From Closterium sp. NIES-65 (lineage: Eukaryota; Streptophyta; Zygnematophyceae; Desmidiales; Closteriaceae), in the NCBI GenBank assembly GCA_948144175.1, contig CANXME010002101.1, positions 208,501-272,500 of the forward strand: a DNA stretch of 64,000 bases, read 5' to 3'. A program made the translations under genes and the position numbers. Below are positions 21,301 to 32,070 of the stretch, one piece after another (the first letter of the stretch is position 1; every line of letters begins with the position of its first letter). The notes under the pieces were generated by a model. That model ran no database searches. It was not told the origin of the DNA and was given only the letters and a program-made list of their open reading frames with translations.

Positions 21301-23828
21301 TGAGTCAGTGCATGCATGTGAGTCAGTGCATGCATGTGAGTCAGTGCATGCATGTGAGTCAGTGCATGCATGTGTGTCAGTGCATGCATGTGAGTCAGTG
21401 CATGCATGTGTGTCAGTGCATGCATGTGTGTCAGTGCATGCATGTGTGTCAGTGCATGCATGTGTGTCAGTGCATGCTGGTGTGTGGGAGCATGCGGGTG
21501 TGTGGGGCCATTTGTATGCGTGGGGATGAAAGCATGAGCTGTGGTGGGGGAAATGCCAGCAGCGCATCTCACGCTACTGGCAGGAGCGGCACGAGCGCAA
21601 CTACACCAAAAAGATCAAGGTGGGTTCAGGCATGTGTGTGTGCGTTCAGGCATCAAGGTGGGTTCAGGCATCAAGGTGGGTTCAGGCATCAAGGTGGGTT
21701 CAGGCATCAAGGTGGGTTCAGGCATCAAGGTGGGTTCAGGCATCAAGGTGGGTTCAGGCATCAAGGTGGGTTCAGGCATCAAGGTGGGTTCAGGCATCAA
21801 GGTGGGTTCAGGCATCAAGGTGGGTTCAGGCATCAAGGTGGGTTCAGGCATCAAGGTGGGTTCAGGCATCAAGGTGGGTTCAGGCATCAAGGTGCGTTCA
21901 GGCATCAAGGTGGGTTCAGGCATCAAGGTGGGTTCAGGCATGTGTGTGTGCGGATGTGCTTCTGTGTGGGGGTGCTCGTGTATGTGTGTGGGGGGGGTGC
22001 TCGTGTATGTGTGTGGGGGGGGTGCTCATGTATGTGTGTGTGCTCATGTATGTGTGGGTGCTCATGTATGTGTGGGTGCTCATGTATGTGTGGGTGCTAA
22101 TCCCTCACCCTTTTTTTAGTAAGTGTGTTTATAGACTTTGTTCGCCCTGTCCCCTTCCATGTCCACCATACCCCTCACCCCTCCCCCCTCACCCATCTCC
22201 ACCTCACCCCACCTCACTCCTCTCCCCTTTCCCTTCTCTCAACTCCATTCCCCCCTTTCCCCTGTCGCTCGTCTCTTCCCCCTTCGCCCCTCTCCCGAGC
22301 TCTCCCCATCCCTTCTCACACACCTTCCGCACCCCTCCCCCTCACCCTTCCTCCTCATCCCTAACCCCTCCCCCGCAAAACCCCCCCTCACCCCTCAACC
22401 CTCCCCCCCCCCCCCCACCTCCCCTGCACCTCCCCCTCACTATGCACCCATCCCCACTCACCCCTTCACTTTTCCCCTTCAAACTCCCCCCATCATTCTC
22501 CCCTTCCAGTATCTGTGCCGCAAGACTTTAGTGACCAATAGCCTTTGAGTCAGTTCAAAAGTCACCTCTGTTTCCCCCCTCTCCCCTCTTCTCCCCCTCT
22601 CCCCTTCATTTCTCCCCCCTCCAGTACGTGTGCCGCAAGACTCTCACAAACTGCCCCTCCCACCTCCCCCTCATCCCCTCCCCCCACCTCCCCCAGTATG
22701 TGTGCTGCAAGACTCTGGCAGACAGCTGCCTTTGAGTCGTCTCACAAGGCACCCTGTGTGTCTTTCCCCTCCGCCCCTCATATCCCCCCACCGTCCCCCC
22801 ATCTTCCCCCCACCGTTCCCCCACCGTCCCCCCACCGTCCCCCCACCGTCCCCCCACCGTCCCCCCACCTTCCCCCCACCCTTCCCCCACCTCCCCCAGT
22901 ATGTGTGCCGCAAGACTCTGGCAGACAGCCGCCCGCGCGTGCGGGGAAGATTCGCGCGCAATGATGACATGGTGAGACTGGCAGGCAGGCAGGCAGGCAG
23001 GCAGGGGCGGGAGAGGAGGGGTTATGCTGGGTGGGGAGGTTTTTGACCGGTTCCAAAACATCGCTTGCGGTGATGGCATGGTGAACGGGCAGAGAGAGGG
23101 GGACTGGGGAGGAGGAGATATGTTGAGTGGGGCTGGGGATGGGGGTGGTTATGCAGAGGCAGAGGGCTGTGGCCTGGATTGATAGGCGAGAGACGATTGG
23201 ATGGAGAGAGAGGGGGGTGGCATGGTGAGGGAAGGGGGGTGGCATGGCTGGTGGGGGAGAAAGCGTGTGTCGAAGAAGACCTAGCGTGAGAGTGTGGGAA
23301 GGTCGAGCGAGGTTGGTAAGGCCGAGCGAAGTTGGTAACGGGTGGAAAGGAGGGCTGGAGGCTGAAGAGAGGGGAAGGATGGGGTAAAGTGATTAGAGGG
23401 GGGAATGGTGACAGGATTGAGAAGGGTGAGGAGAGGGGAAGTTGTAAGGGGATGAGGAAGGGACTTTTGAGAATTCTCAAAAGTCACATCAAGTTGTAAG
23501 GGTGAGAGTCGCCCATGGCTCTCTCGAGCTCCTTAGGTTTGAGATGTCCTCTCCTACTGCAATCGTGTGTTCCCCTCCGCTGTGTGCGCTCCTTTGGCAT
23601 GCTGTGTGCTCTCCTCGCCTCAATGTCGTCTGCTCTCTTCTCCTCTTTTGTGACCCCGCCGGTGCCTACCCTCAGGAGCAAGGGGACGGCAGCAACAGCC
23701 ACGGGGATGAGGGGGAGGGGGAGGGGGAACTGCTACCAGACGATCTCCCATTGGCCGACGATTTCTCCCCGGAAGAGTTTTCCGAGTTGCTGTTTGACGG
23801 GCCCTTGGGTGCTGATGTGGCGTGCTGA
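15350..23828 (+). CDS. CCT-motif family transcription regulator (CMF/ASML2-like)
   Basis: Six exons give about 1138 residues: 15350-15502, 15649-15826, 15976-18683, 21115-21267, 22900-22971 and 23676-23828, phases consistent. The long third exon encodes a disordered region rich in Met/Pro/Gly, His-Met runs, poly-Gln and poly-Gly, ending in MRRVQSTGDIQ, a short motif found before the CCT domain in plant CMF proteins. Exons 4 and 5 together encode the CCT domain: RVGRYTLEERQQRISRYRQ... followed by YVCRKTLADSRPRVRGRF. The last exon is acidic and could activate transcription. CCT proteins of this family act in the nucleus, typically in DNA binding or protein contacts with NF-Y subunits. An apparent stop just after 18683 is intronic. 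Introns 3 and 4 are swollen with repeats and exon copies. Confidence 0.85.
18711..19518. repeat. 60-bp perfect satellite with palindromic core in CCT gene intron 3
   Basis: Thirteen full 60-bp units plus a partial one, with no visible differences between the full units. Each unit contains ACTTTTGAG-TCGA-CTCAAAAGT (first at 18747-18768). The array starts 27 bp after the exon 3 donor. The perfect identity points to very recent amplification or to homogenisation. Confidence 0.97.
19818..19955. repeat. 27-bp minisatellite derived from CCT exon 4 start
   Basis: Five units around CTGAGCGCCATGCTCGGGCT. The unit closely resembles the first bases of exon 4 (CTGAGCGCCATGGCTGGGCT), so it probably arose from an exon copy. 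Confidence 0.85.
20187..20368. repeat. (CCCT)n microsatellite
   Basis: About 45 uninterrupted tetranucleotides. A second short (CCCT)n tract lies at 20499-20533. Both directly precede exon 4-like copies. Confidence 0.97.
20541..21036 (+). pseudogene. array of CCT exon 4 copies upstream of the used exon
   Basis: Three long copies (about 20541-20660, 20746-20850 and 20912-21036) repeat acceptor, exon start (SLSAMAGLPFP) and the RVGRYTLEERQQR segment, then lose similarity before the RYRQKR block. A short remnant of only the first ~30 bases is at 20099-20135, and a diverged one is near 20385. The intact copy is at 21115. They could be mutually exclusive exons, but each lacks the conserved KKIK end. 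Confidence 0.85.
21270..21480. repeat. 18-bp minisatellite after CCT exon 4
   Basis: About eleven copies of an 18-bp unit around GTGCATGCATGTGAGTCA, beginning within a few bases of the exon 4 donor at 21268. Confidence 0.95.
21551..21627 (+). pseudogene. copy of the 3' half of CCT exon 4 with donor
   Basis: This encodes QQRISRYWQERHERNYTKKIK followed by AAG|GTGGGT. It differs from the used exon at a Trp and a Glu. If used instead of the main exon it would lack the upstream part of the domain. Confidence 0.8.
21636..21945. repeat. 18-bp array of a splice-donor sequence
   Basis: About sixteen tandem units of GCATCAAGGTGGGTTCAG. The unit duplicates the exon/intron junction ATCAAG|GTGGGTTCAGG immediately upstream, so every unit contains a donor-like AAG|GTGGGT. 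Confidence 0.95.
22510..22740 (+). pseudogene. three truncated copies of CCT exon 5
   Basis: Copies start at 22510, 22625 and 22697, each after its own pyrimidine tract and CAG acceptor. Each encodes (Y)V/L-C-R/C-KTL and then breaks off. The first and third end at degenerate palindromes of the TTTGAG-N4-CTCA type. The intact exon 5 is at 22900. Confidence 0.88.
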
Positions 23829-24361
23829 CATGACAGGGATGGGAAGAGTGCGTGGGGGGGTTCCATAGTGTGTATACGTTTTCCTTGACTTCTACTTCAA
23901 TGAGAATGGACAGGCACTGCTGATGCTAATCCTAGTGTAGGGTGTAGCCTTGAGTGGGTAACTAAGGTGTGAATTAGACATTCCAAGCTAGGAAATGACT
24001 GTTTGTGTGTCCAAATGTGTGTGCCATTTACTTGTGCGAATAGCATGGTCTAACCATGTACGTATATACTTACCAGAGTTTTAGGGGCTCACTAATGTAT
24101 TTGGTTGAGCTTTTTGAAATGCATTTTCTATGGTTTGTGCATGTAGCAACTCGAAAATAAAATGTTACACGTTCGACCCTCGGGGGTCGCACATCCTTGG
24201 CGACTCACCCGGTGAGTCGCATTCATTTTCGCTGTGATCGTCGCGATCGTCGCAACCAACCCCTCTGTGGCTGTGGGGGTTCTCCCTCTGATTGCATTAT
24301 CCATTGGCCTCAAGAAGCGGAGCGCACGTAGCAAGCACTACAGCCTCCTTACCGCGTAGCC
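23829..24361. other. intergenic, no recognisable gene
   Basis: 3' flank of the CCT gene and leader of the next gene. Nothing coding is seen. Confidence 0.5.
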
Positions 24362-24922
24362 ATGGCGGCTCTCGCGTCCTCCTGCGTTTCCCTGGGAGCG
24401 GTCTCTCTGGTGAGTCACTTTAGCCAATTCGTGTCGCTTTACTGCTATCGCGTTTAAAATGCTCATGCTCATGCCTCTGTGTCGCTTCTCTGATTCCGCA
24501 ACCCATTCCACACCATTCCTTCCCGTACTCCGCCGTTCTTTCGCCCACTGCCTTTCGTATCGTTTCTGTCGTTTCTGCCGTTTTCCCCCAATTCAACCAC
24601 TTTTTAAACTCGCCCTTTCGTTTTCGAAATTATCGCGTCCAGCCGCCCCAGGCAGTGCAGCCCAGACGAGAGCAGCTTGGCGTCTCGCGACAACGACAAC
24701 CCTACCGCCGGGTGAGTCGCAGCTGCATTGTCTGTCGCAGGAACAGTGTCAATCGCTTTACAGTCTCGCTGCTCCTGCATTGCCTCCACCTCACTCTGCT
24801 GCCACCCCTTCCCTCGCATCTCGCCTCACTCCCTCTCTCCTCATTCTCCGTGTCCCAATGTGTCGTCTTGTTACTGAAAAAAAAATCTGTGCACACACAC
24901 CCACACACACGCACGATTGCGT

Positions 24923-25019
<97 letters not shown>

Positions 25020-26019
25020 AACACACTGCTTCTGAACCCTTTCCTCCTCGTGTCTTTCCTCAGTTGCCCGTGTCACTAGCTGCAGCCTCGCCTGAAGGCA
25101 ACCAGGCCTCCACAGCCACGGACACGCCTCCTGCTCCTGCTGGTAACCACCTGTGTTTGCTTGTAACTGCCTGCCTTGCTGGTGACCAGTTGTTGCTGCT
25201 GGTAACCACTTGTCGCAGCTGGTAACCACTGGTTTTGGTAACCACTTGTTGTTGCCGTTAAGGGTGGGTTGGTGCTGTCTTACCAACGTTGGGCCTGTCT
25301 TTCTTTGAATTCATACCGCAATCCTCGTTTTGTCAACAATTCTGTGTTTCAGATTCTAAGTGATTGCCCTCCGTTTTGGTACAGAGCATGGGCTACAAGA
25401 CATGGCCATGCTCCCCTTTCAAGCTTAAAAGAGCCATGCTCTGGTACAGCTCAAAAGAGACTTGTTAATTCTTTCCCTTCTAAGCAGAGCCAGAACCTCT
25501 TTGGTATGCCAACCAACACTGCAGGTAGCAGTGAGAGCAGGGTCTCTGGAGACGTGTGCAAGGCGTGTGGCAGGACAGAGAGGGTGGGAGGCTGCAATGG
25601 GGAAGGTCGTATTCAGGTGAGGGCCGTGCCTGCCTCCTCCGATCCTGGTGTTGCTTCGTGTCTCGTTCTTGGCAACAGTTATAAATCTCGTGCTTCTTCG
25701 CGTCATATAACCTATCAAATAATCCCCGATGTGATACTGCTTATCGATGGCATATGACGGAGAAAATGTCTTTGGCGGATCTTCAGACCTTGTTTGTGTC
25801 ATGCTGTTTCTGTCGTATCTTTAACTTACTGTCTTTCAGGGCGGTGTCGGTGCACTCCCAGGCTTTCAGTGGTTTCCGGTGAAGGTGTATCGGCCGTGTC
25901 CCGCGTTTGTTGAGGCCGGAGGAAAGTACAAGCGCCTGGGCCAGAGCCTTGATGAAATGGCGTTTGGTACGAAAGCCGATGGGGACGACAAGGACATCTC
26001 TGAACGCCTCAAGGGGTAG
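24362..26019 (+). CDS. small probably plastid-targeted CxxC protein
   Basis: Five exons (24362-24409, 24643-24711, 25064-25142, 25525-25616 and 25840-26019) give a continuous 155-residue protein with matching phases and GT-AG junctions. The first ~60 residues are rich in Ala, Ser, Arg and Gln and resemble a chloroplast transit peptide. Then comes CKACGRTERVGGCNGEGRIQ, a CxxC...C arrangement similar to zinc-binding or DnaJ-type CxxCxG motifs but with too few cysteines for a full DnaJ finger. The C-terminus has YRPCPAFVEAGGKYKRLGQ-SLDEMAFG, which looks strongly constrained. I do not recognise a named family, and a role in plastid protein or cofactor assembly is only a guess. The third intron is very short on coding evidence; an upstream acceptor at about 25490 would break phase. 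Confidence 0.65.
24925..25019. repeat. (TC)n-(AC)n microsatellite in intron 2 of the CxxC gene
   Basis: A long (TC)n run passes directly into (AC)n, about 45 bases before the exon 3 acceptor. Confidence 0.95.
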
Positions 26020-26669
26020 CCGTGCACATTTGCTTGTGTACACCTAAAAACAAACACGCTGTTTTCTTCCTACAGAGTTGTGACTGGCGGCTTTTAGTAG
26101 TTAATAGGATATATGAAGCAGAAAGTCGCCAATGTACACCTTTTTTTACTCTAATACCTATTGAAACAATAAAACTGTTTGCTCTAGTAGCCGTGGCTTG
26201 GAGAACGGCCACCATTACAACCCAACTGACAACAGCATAGCGCGTACGTTTCATGTTTTTCAGTTGCACTTTTTGGCTACGTACCGCACATCGCGGAACA
26301 CTCATTTGATTGCCATTTCCCGCCTCCCCCTCCCCACACTTCGCGGGTCCTTTAAGAAAGCGGCTCGGCATTTCCATCAACATTCGTGCATTCCACTCTT
26401 CCGCGATTCGGTGCTCGTTTCCTTTCAAGAATTTCGTCCTCGCCCGTCCCGTCCCTTTCCTTCCCTTCCACCCACGTCTAATTCCCTCATTTGCGTCATT
26501 CCTGCTGTTCATCCCGCATTTCCTCCCTTCACCACACAAACTCTCTCTCTTGGTCCTCAACCCCAACCCACGAACTTCGTCTCAACAGCTGGTGATTGTT
26601 TTTTGTATGCTAGAGGTTTTCCGAGAATAGAGTCTAGTCATTGCGTCACAGCTCCGTAACGTATCAGCA
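26020..26669. other. intergenic, no recognisable gene
   Basis: AT-richer spacer and leader region of the DUF1191-like gene; no supported frame. Confidence 0.5.
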
Positions 26670-27911
26670 ATGTTCCAAGCAGCATTTTCGCCCAGGAGAC
26701 CAACCATGGCTGCCGTAGTCCTCTCGTTACTCCTCGTGTCCTCCATCGTCCCGTACCAGGCCCAAGCAACCAGCGCGGCCGCGATAACACCAATCCCCGT
26801 CTTAAGCGACATCGAATTAACGCGCCTGAAAATCTACGAGGGGGTTCTACACCAACTCGCCATGAATCAACTGCAAAAGACCCTTCCGGGGAAAATCGTC
26901 GCGCTGCCGCGGACCCCGTTTTCCAACATGACCTCCCAAGTGATCATCCTGGACCGCGCGTTCCTCGTCGCGAAGGGTTACAAGTTTCACGAGTTCGCCC
27001 TGCCTCCAGGTCTCGCAATCGACACCACGGCGAAGCAGGTCGCGCTGGTCTACAACACGCTACCGAACGACACGGCGCCGTTCAAGCCAGCAGACGACGG
27101 TATCGAGTTCATGCCATTTTTCACGGGCCTCGATATTGTCGCGTATCCTCCCATCGCAACTCTGGGCGCCGCTTTCGGCAAGTCGTTGCAAGTGACGGCG
27201 CCGCCAGGGTCACCCATTGTAATCACGTTCCCGGCCCCGGTCACGGATCCGAAGTATCCGCCGCAATGTGCGATGTTTAGTGCCGCTGGGGGGGCTAAGT
27301 ACCTGACCACTATTGCCAACGCCGCCACCAAAACGATCACCTGCAAGAGTTCCACATTAGCGGAGTTTACGCTCGCGTCAGGCCCCTCCGTTCCCCTTCC
27401 GCCGACGCCTCCGCCCACTCCTGCGCCCACGCCTGCGCCCACACCTGCGCCCACACCCGAGCCCACACCCGAGCCCACACCAGAGCCATCCGCTCCCCCC
27501 TCGATCCCGCCCCCATCTCCCAAAAAACCCCTTCCCCCGCCTCCTGCGCCGACAACTCCCCCCGCCAGCCCCAACACAACCATCCCCGCAAACAGCAGCA
27601 GCTCCGCCAACGCCGCGAGCAGCGCGAGTACCGCCAGTACCCCGAGCAGCAGCGGAAGCAGCAGCAGCAGCAGCGGCGGCACGAGTGCTGCAGTATATAT
27701 CGCGGTTGTGGTAGGAGCATTGATATTCATCGCTCTGATTGTACTGCTCGTCTGGTGGTGGCGGCGCTCGAAGAAACAGAAGCAGCTCGAAGCCATGGCT
27801 CTCGCCGCGGAAAAGGCGGCGAGTCTGGAGACGGCGCTTATCGGCGCGAGCCGCACGCCCGCCGCTGGCTCGCTGCGAACAAAGGCGAAGCTGGAAAACG
27901 AGACATTTTGA
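26670..27911 (+). CDS. DUF1191-like single-pass membrane protein
   Basis: Intronless frame of 413 residues; a second ATG at 26706 would start directly at the signal peptide. The order is: hydrophobic signal peptide (AAVVLSLLLVSSIVPYQAQA); an extracellular domain of ~210 residues with SQVIILDRAFLVAKGYKFHE and FALPPGLAIDTTAKQVALVY blocks and two late cysteines; a Pro/Thr hinge of (P-T-P-A/E) repeats; a Ser-rich stretch; one transmembrane helix (AAVYIAVVVGALIFIALIVL) followed by WWWRRSKKQK; and a short basic cytosolic tail. The extracellular part resembles plant DUF1191 proteins, whose function is unknown. The extensin-like hinge suggests it spans or contacts the cell wall. GC content and codon use match neighbouring genes. 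Confidence 0.72.
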   Translation: MFQAAFSPRRPTMAAVVLSLLLVSSIVPYQAQATSAAAITPIPVLSDIELTRLKIYEGVLHQLAMNQLQKTLPGKIVALPRTPFSNMTSQVIILDRAFLVAKGYKFHEFALPPGLAIDTTAKQVALVYNTLPNDTAPFKPADDGIEFMPFFTGLDIVAYPPIATLGAAFGKSLQVTAPPGSPIVITFPAPVTDPKYPPQCAMFSAAGGAKYLTTIANAATKTITCKSSTLAEFTLASGPSVPLPPTPPPTPAPTPAPTPAPTPEPTPEPTPEPSAPPSIPPPSPKKPLPPPPAPTTPPASPNTTIPANSSSSANAASSASTASTPSSSGSSSSSSGGTSAAVYIAVVVGALIFIALIVLLVWWWRRSKKQKQLEAMALAAEKAASLETALIGASRTPAAGSLRTKAKLENETF

Positions 27912-29385
27912 CTGGAGTGTAACTGATACCAGTAAGACAACGTTGGTTTCGCATTTCTGGCGCCTGACGCAGCCCTGCGTAGTTGCCACGCGCGGCAGCG
28001 TTCGCTTTCTGTTAGAGTAGGCGTGTTTTGAATCTATGCGCACTAGAGGCATGCTCGTGACAAAGGGCCAATGCTTGTCTCAAGAGTTAGGAATTGGTAG
28101 TGCTGGGTGCGAATCTTGTAATGCTAGTTACGCAACACCTATTCCTGCTGGACCAGAGGAGCTGTATAGTGAATGAATTGAGGGAAGAGGGTTTGTATGT
28201 ATGACAGCAGTCCTTGCATGCATGGGAAGTTGCGCAATGTAGATTCGGGTGTCACATCACATGGCTGAGTCGGGGCATCTGAGGTGGTACACGCCAGAGG
28301 AACTGTAGGTCAGTTCACATGACAGATATTATGGGTGAGGTGGCTTCCTTACGATGATGGGTGGCATTGATGTGATTGGAGGACAGGTAACGGAAGTCGC
28401 ACAACACATCTGAGCAGCAACGTGGCGTGATGATCAAATGACCAGCACGATGATCAAGGCCCGGTAATGTTCAATGCACTGATACGGTGCCGTAGATGGG
28501 CATCAACAAGATAGAAAAGTAGGAACTTGTGTTTCAGGCGAAGCTTTCCTCCCTCACCTCACCTCCTGTCCTCCCTCCCCTCTCACCTCCCACCCATCCT
28601 TTGCCCCACCTTACCTGTAGCCTCTGGGCTGCAAAAAGTTTGGAACCTATGGAAACACTGAAGAACTTCTGAAACGTACCGTACCATTTTTCGCTCAGAG
28701 AAGTCAACAACTTGTGAAGGGGTGGCAAATGGACGTGTTTGAGAAGTGGGGTGGGGGCGCTTCAGGATTCCATGACACTCTCAGCTCAAATTGATACACA
28801 ACATGGAGGGGCCATTACACTAAGGCTTGTGCATAGTCGGGCTGATCGCCAAACACCTTGAAAAGGACGTGATTTTTGTAGGTTGACAGAGGCAGAAAGC
28901 TTGGATAGGGCTGGGAAAAATGCATGTATGGCTCTTGATACGCTTGATGTAGACAGAATTTGAAGCCAACACCCCCTGAATCTAGCAATGTGAAACATCA
29001 CCAACGAAAGATGAAATAGGTATTGAATAATCAAACGCCCAGATGGTTGAATTCAACTTCTGTAAACCCGCAAAGTCGTATTTATCATATTGGTTCCGGT
29101 AAGTTCTTCCGATAGACAACCTTGTGATAAACAAGAAGTTTCAAAATATTAATTGGCTGACTGTTCAGTAAACGCGTTGATAGGAAACAAGAATTTCGCA
29201 CGCGAACTCACCTTCGTTAGAAGGTGACATCCCAGGTTACTCTGGACCAATAGCATCGTACCTCGAGATTTTCCGAAACGAATGACCATTCGTTCTTTTG
29301 GGAGGATTTCGACTCCCCTGGAAATTTTGCAAACCAATCCAAATTGCTTGGCGGAGATGCCAGAATCTCCTCGTTAGGATTTTGA
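27912..29385. other. intergenic, no recognisable gene
   Basis: About 1.5 kb without a supported gene. The right end is the promoter of LHCII copy 2. Confidence 0.5.
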
Positions 29386-29543
29386 ACCAATCGTAGCGTC
29401 ACGACGATTGCGTTTCCCACCAAACGACGACTTTTCGCGGTTGCACTGCTCCTCGCCCCGCCTCCTTCGTTACTTCCCCTTCTCGCTGTCGAACGAGCAG
29501 TACAAAAGAAGCACTCAGCAGCAATCCAGGACAAGCTTCAGCA
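29386..29543 (+). promoter_or_regulatory. LHCII copy 2 promoter and leader elements
   Basis: A CCAAT box (about 29387) and ACGACGACTTTTCGC (29425-29438) match the spacing and core of the elements at copies 1 and 3, though less closely than those match each other. The leader motif CAAGCTTCAGCA is at 29532-29543, 45 nt before the ATG. Confidence 0.5.
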
Positions 29544-29587
29544 ACTCAACGACCATCTAGTTCTCTTACATTTACAAGCAGACAGAA

Positions 29588-30376
29588 ATGGCTGCCCTCG
29601 CCAACGCTGCTGTTGCTCCCTCCACCTTCGTCGGCCAGAGCGCTGAGCTCGCCGCCAAGGTCAACAATGTGGAGGCTCGCGTCTCCATGAGGAAGACGGC
29701 CAAGGCCGCCCCCACCAGCTCCTTCTACGGCCCCGATCGCCCCCAGTTCCTGGGCCCCTTCTCCTCCCCCCCCTCGTACTTGACCGGTGAGTATGCCGGT
29801 GACTACGGGTGGGACACCGCGGGTCTGTCCGCCGACCCTGAGACGTTCGCCAAGAACCGCGAGCTGGAGGTGATCCACGCCCGCTGGGCTCTTCTCGGCG
29901 CCCTGGGCTGCCTGACCCCCGAGCTCCTGGCGAACAACGGCGTTGAGTTCGGCGAGGCTGTGTGGTTCAAGGCCGGTGCTCAGATCTTCTCCGAGGGCGG
30001 CCTCGACTACCTCGGCAACCCGAGCCTGATCCACGCCCAGTCCATCCTGGCCATCTGGGCCACCCAGGTGATCCTGATGGGCGCCGTTGAGAGCTACCGC
30101 GTGGGTGGCCTCGAGGGCTTCCAGGAGGTGGAGGACCCCCTGTACCCCGGCGGTGCCTTCGACCCCCTGGGTCTGGCTGACGACCCCGACGCTCTCGCGG
30201 AGCTGAAGGTGAAGGAGCTGAAGAACGGCCGCCTCGCCATGGTGTCGATGTTCGGATTCTTCGTCCAGGCCATCGTGACCGGCAAGGGTCCCCTTGAGAA
30301 CCTGTCCGACCACCTGGCTGACCCCACCGTGAACAACGCCTGGGCCTATGCCACCAACTTCACCCCCGGCCAGTAA
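29588..30376 (+). CDS. LHCB: major LHCII chlorophyll a/b-binding protein, copy 2
   Basis: Intronless, 262 residues, almost identical to copies 1 and 3. The distinguishing residues are Pro-Thr-Ser at 42-44 (Pro-Ala-Ser in the others) and Thr at 66. All three helices, the chlorophyll ligands in ELEVIHARW and KELKNGR, and the FYGPDR motif (46-51) are intact. It lies 1.7 kb upstream of the sigma factor gene in the same orientation. Confidence 0.97.
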   Translation: MAALANAAVAPSTFVGQSAELAAKVNNVEARVSMRKTAKAAPTSSFYGPDRPQFLGPFSSPPSYLTGEYAGDYGWDTAGLSADPETFAKNRELEVIHARWALLGALGCLTPELLANNGVEFGEAVWFKAGAQIFSEGGLDYLGNPSLIHAQSILAIWATQVILMGAVESYRVGGLEGFQEVEDPLYPGGAFDPLGLADDPDALAELKVKELKNGRLAMVSMFGFFVQAIVTGKGPLENLSDHLADPTVNNAWAYATNFTPGQ

Positions 30377-32070
30377 ATGCTTTGTACATTGATACGTAAT
30401 ATAGGTATAGGATAATTCAAAAGTTCTTTCACATTTTGCTGACCGTGCGCGAAGTACAACACACTCCTAGAGCAGTGAATGGCGAAGAATCGCTAAAATT
30501 CAACTACGTCAAAATGCTCCAGCTGAAAAGATGACAACGCTGGTCTTCGATCTAATTCTCCGCCTTAAGGGAGGACAGTGATCGTCGAAGCTGCACGCGT
30601 TGGCCGAGAGATTGTTAGTTCAGTGTTCTAGTGGATAGAACATTGAATTAGTCTTGACTAGCAGCTCGACAACAGTAAGAACGCTTGCGCCCGCATAATA
30701 TCGCAGCTGAGGTCATGCTCCATTGATGGCTTTAAGATGGCTCCCCCTCCTCTCCAATGTTCGTCGTTCATTCAGCAGAAGCCGTTGAGCACACAACATT
30801 GAACCCTTCTACTGACTGTCTTGTCTTGTTTAACGTTTATGGATGGAACATTTAAGGACTTTTTGGTAGCCGCACTTAGGGCGTGTCAATAAAATCACAT
30901 GTACACGGTCGAAAGCCATGTTGTGCGTATAAGGGCGGCTCGTTTACATTTATATACATTCTGGTAAAATTTAGAGCAAAAACGAACTCAGTTGACAACG
31001 TACGTGGTGTGCAGAAAGATGAATTCGCGCTAGTCTGATAAACTTCATGCTAGTACACTCTGGACTTTCATTATCGCTAGTATATGGTGAAGTATCGAGG
31101 ATTTCCATGTCATCAACTTTCCACGCTGGCTTTCTGGTTTTGCTGAGCAGTGTTCCAGCCGATGCCCGCCAACCACCCTGAACCGCATGCCGCTTTCCGC
31201 AAGTCCTGGATCTGTTGGGAAGTCTTTTTGTTTTGAATGGGAAACAGTTTGCCAGGTCATCCTTAGCCACTCGCATATCCACTTCCTCCTTTGTGTAGCG
31301 TGGACAGATGTGTGGCTGGATCAGGTGATTTCGCACCGCAAAAGTCGTTTCTCTGCAAGGTGACAACCCAAAGTGGCAGCAATGTTTGGTTGGTGTGAGC
31401 ATCCATCTCCGCCATGTCATCCAGTTCCTCTAGCTTTGCCACGTCAATTCCACCTGTCGTGTACGCGAGGGTTTCGCCCTGCCTTGTGACCAGCACAGTG
31501 AAGCGCGGCCACCAATCGCACAACACAGAAAAAGATCTGAATTCCCGCAACTGCTCCGCACAAGCTTTTTCTGCCTCTCCCACACTTTCCCCCCAGACGC
31601 CGCTGCAATAAATGTCCCAACCAGTCTCAACCATTCTCACACCGTTTTATTTGTTTTTCACCATCCCATATCTCTTCAAACTCTGCTGATTCTCTTCCCT
31701 CATCCGCCCCATATACCATTTCCCCCGGTCTCCATTGTATCTCCCCAAATTACGCATCCCCAGCCAAACCCAGCTCCAACGGCTCGCTGGTTTGCATGAG
31801 CCATGGCTGACAGGATCAGACACTGCTGAATGCTGATTGTTGAAAGGAAAAAACCCGTTCAAGCACGTACAGCACGGCACAGAACAAGTCTCTTTCCGTC
31901 CCATCAGCAGGCAGGCAGGCACCTACCTGCTCTTGCGACGGACCACTTGTTCTTCACCTTCCTTTCAGCGAGCCGTCTTGTTTAGTCGTCCAGCCTGCGT
32001 ATCTCAAAGCCGACGAGGGCGTTTCATCGGGACGAGCTTGTAGTGCCTTCCGACTGTATCCGTCGGAAGG
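30377..32070. other. spacer with one interrupted frame
   Basis: No clear gene. The only protein-like signal is the interrupted minus-strand frame at 31263-31922, listed separately. Confidence 0.45.
31263..31922 (-). pseudogene. interrupted hypothetical frame
   Basis: A single minus-strand frame is open from 31922 to 31263 except for one TAA at 31647-31649. It includes Trp-rich, protein-like stretches such as WSWVWLGMRNLGRYNGDRGK and FSVLCDWWPRFTVLVTRQ. I do not recognise it. It may be a gene remnant, an exon pair read through a short intron, or chance. Confidence 0.25.

Noticed and set aside
21276..22100. His/Met/Cys and Gly/Phe/Arg repeat proteins on both strands
   Set aside because: These are translations of the two 18-bp minisatellites in CCT gene introns; all frames are open for the same reason.
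24129..24360. tRNA-like segment around a GTTCGACCC motif
   Set aside because: No cloverleaf could be formed around it by eye; acceptor and anticodon stems are missing.
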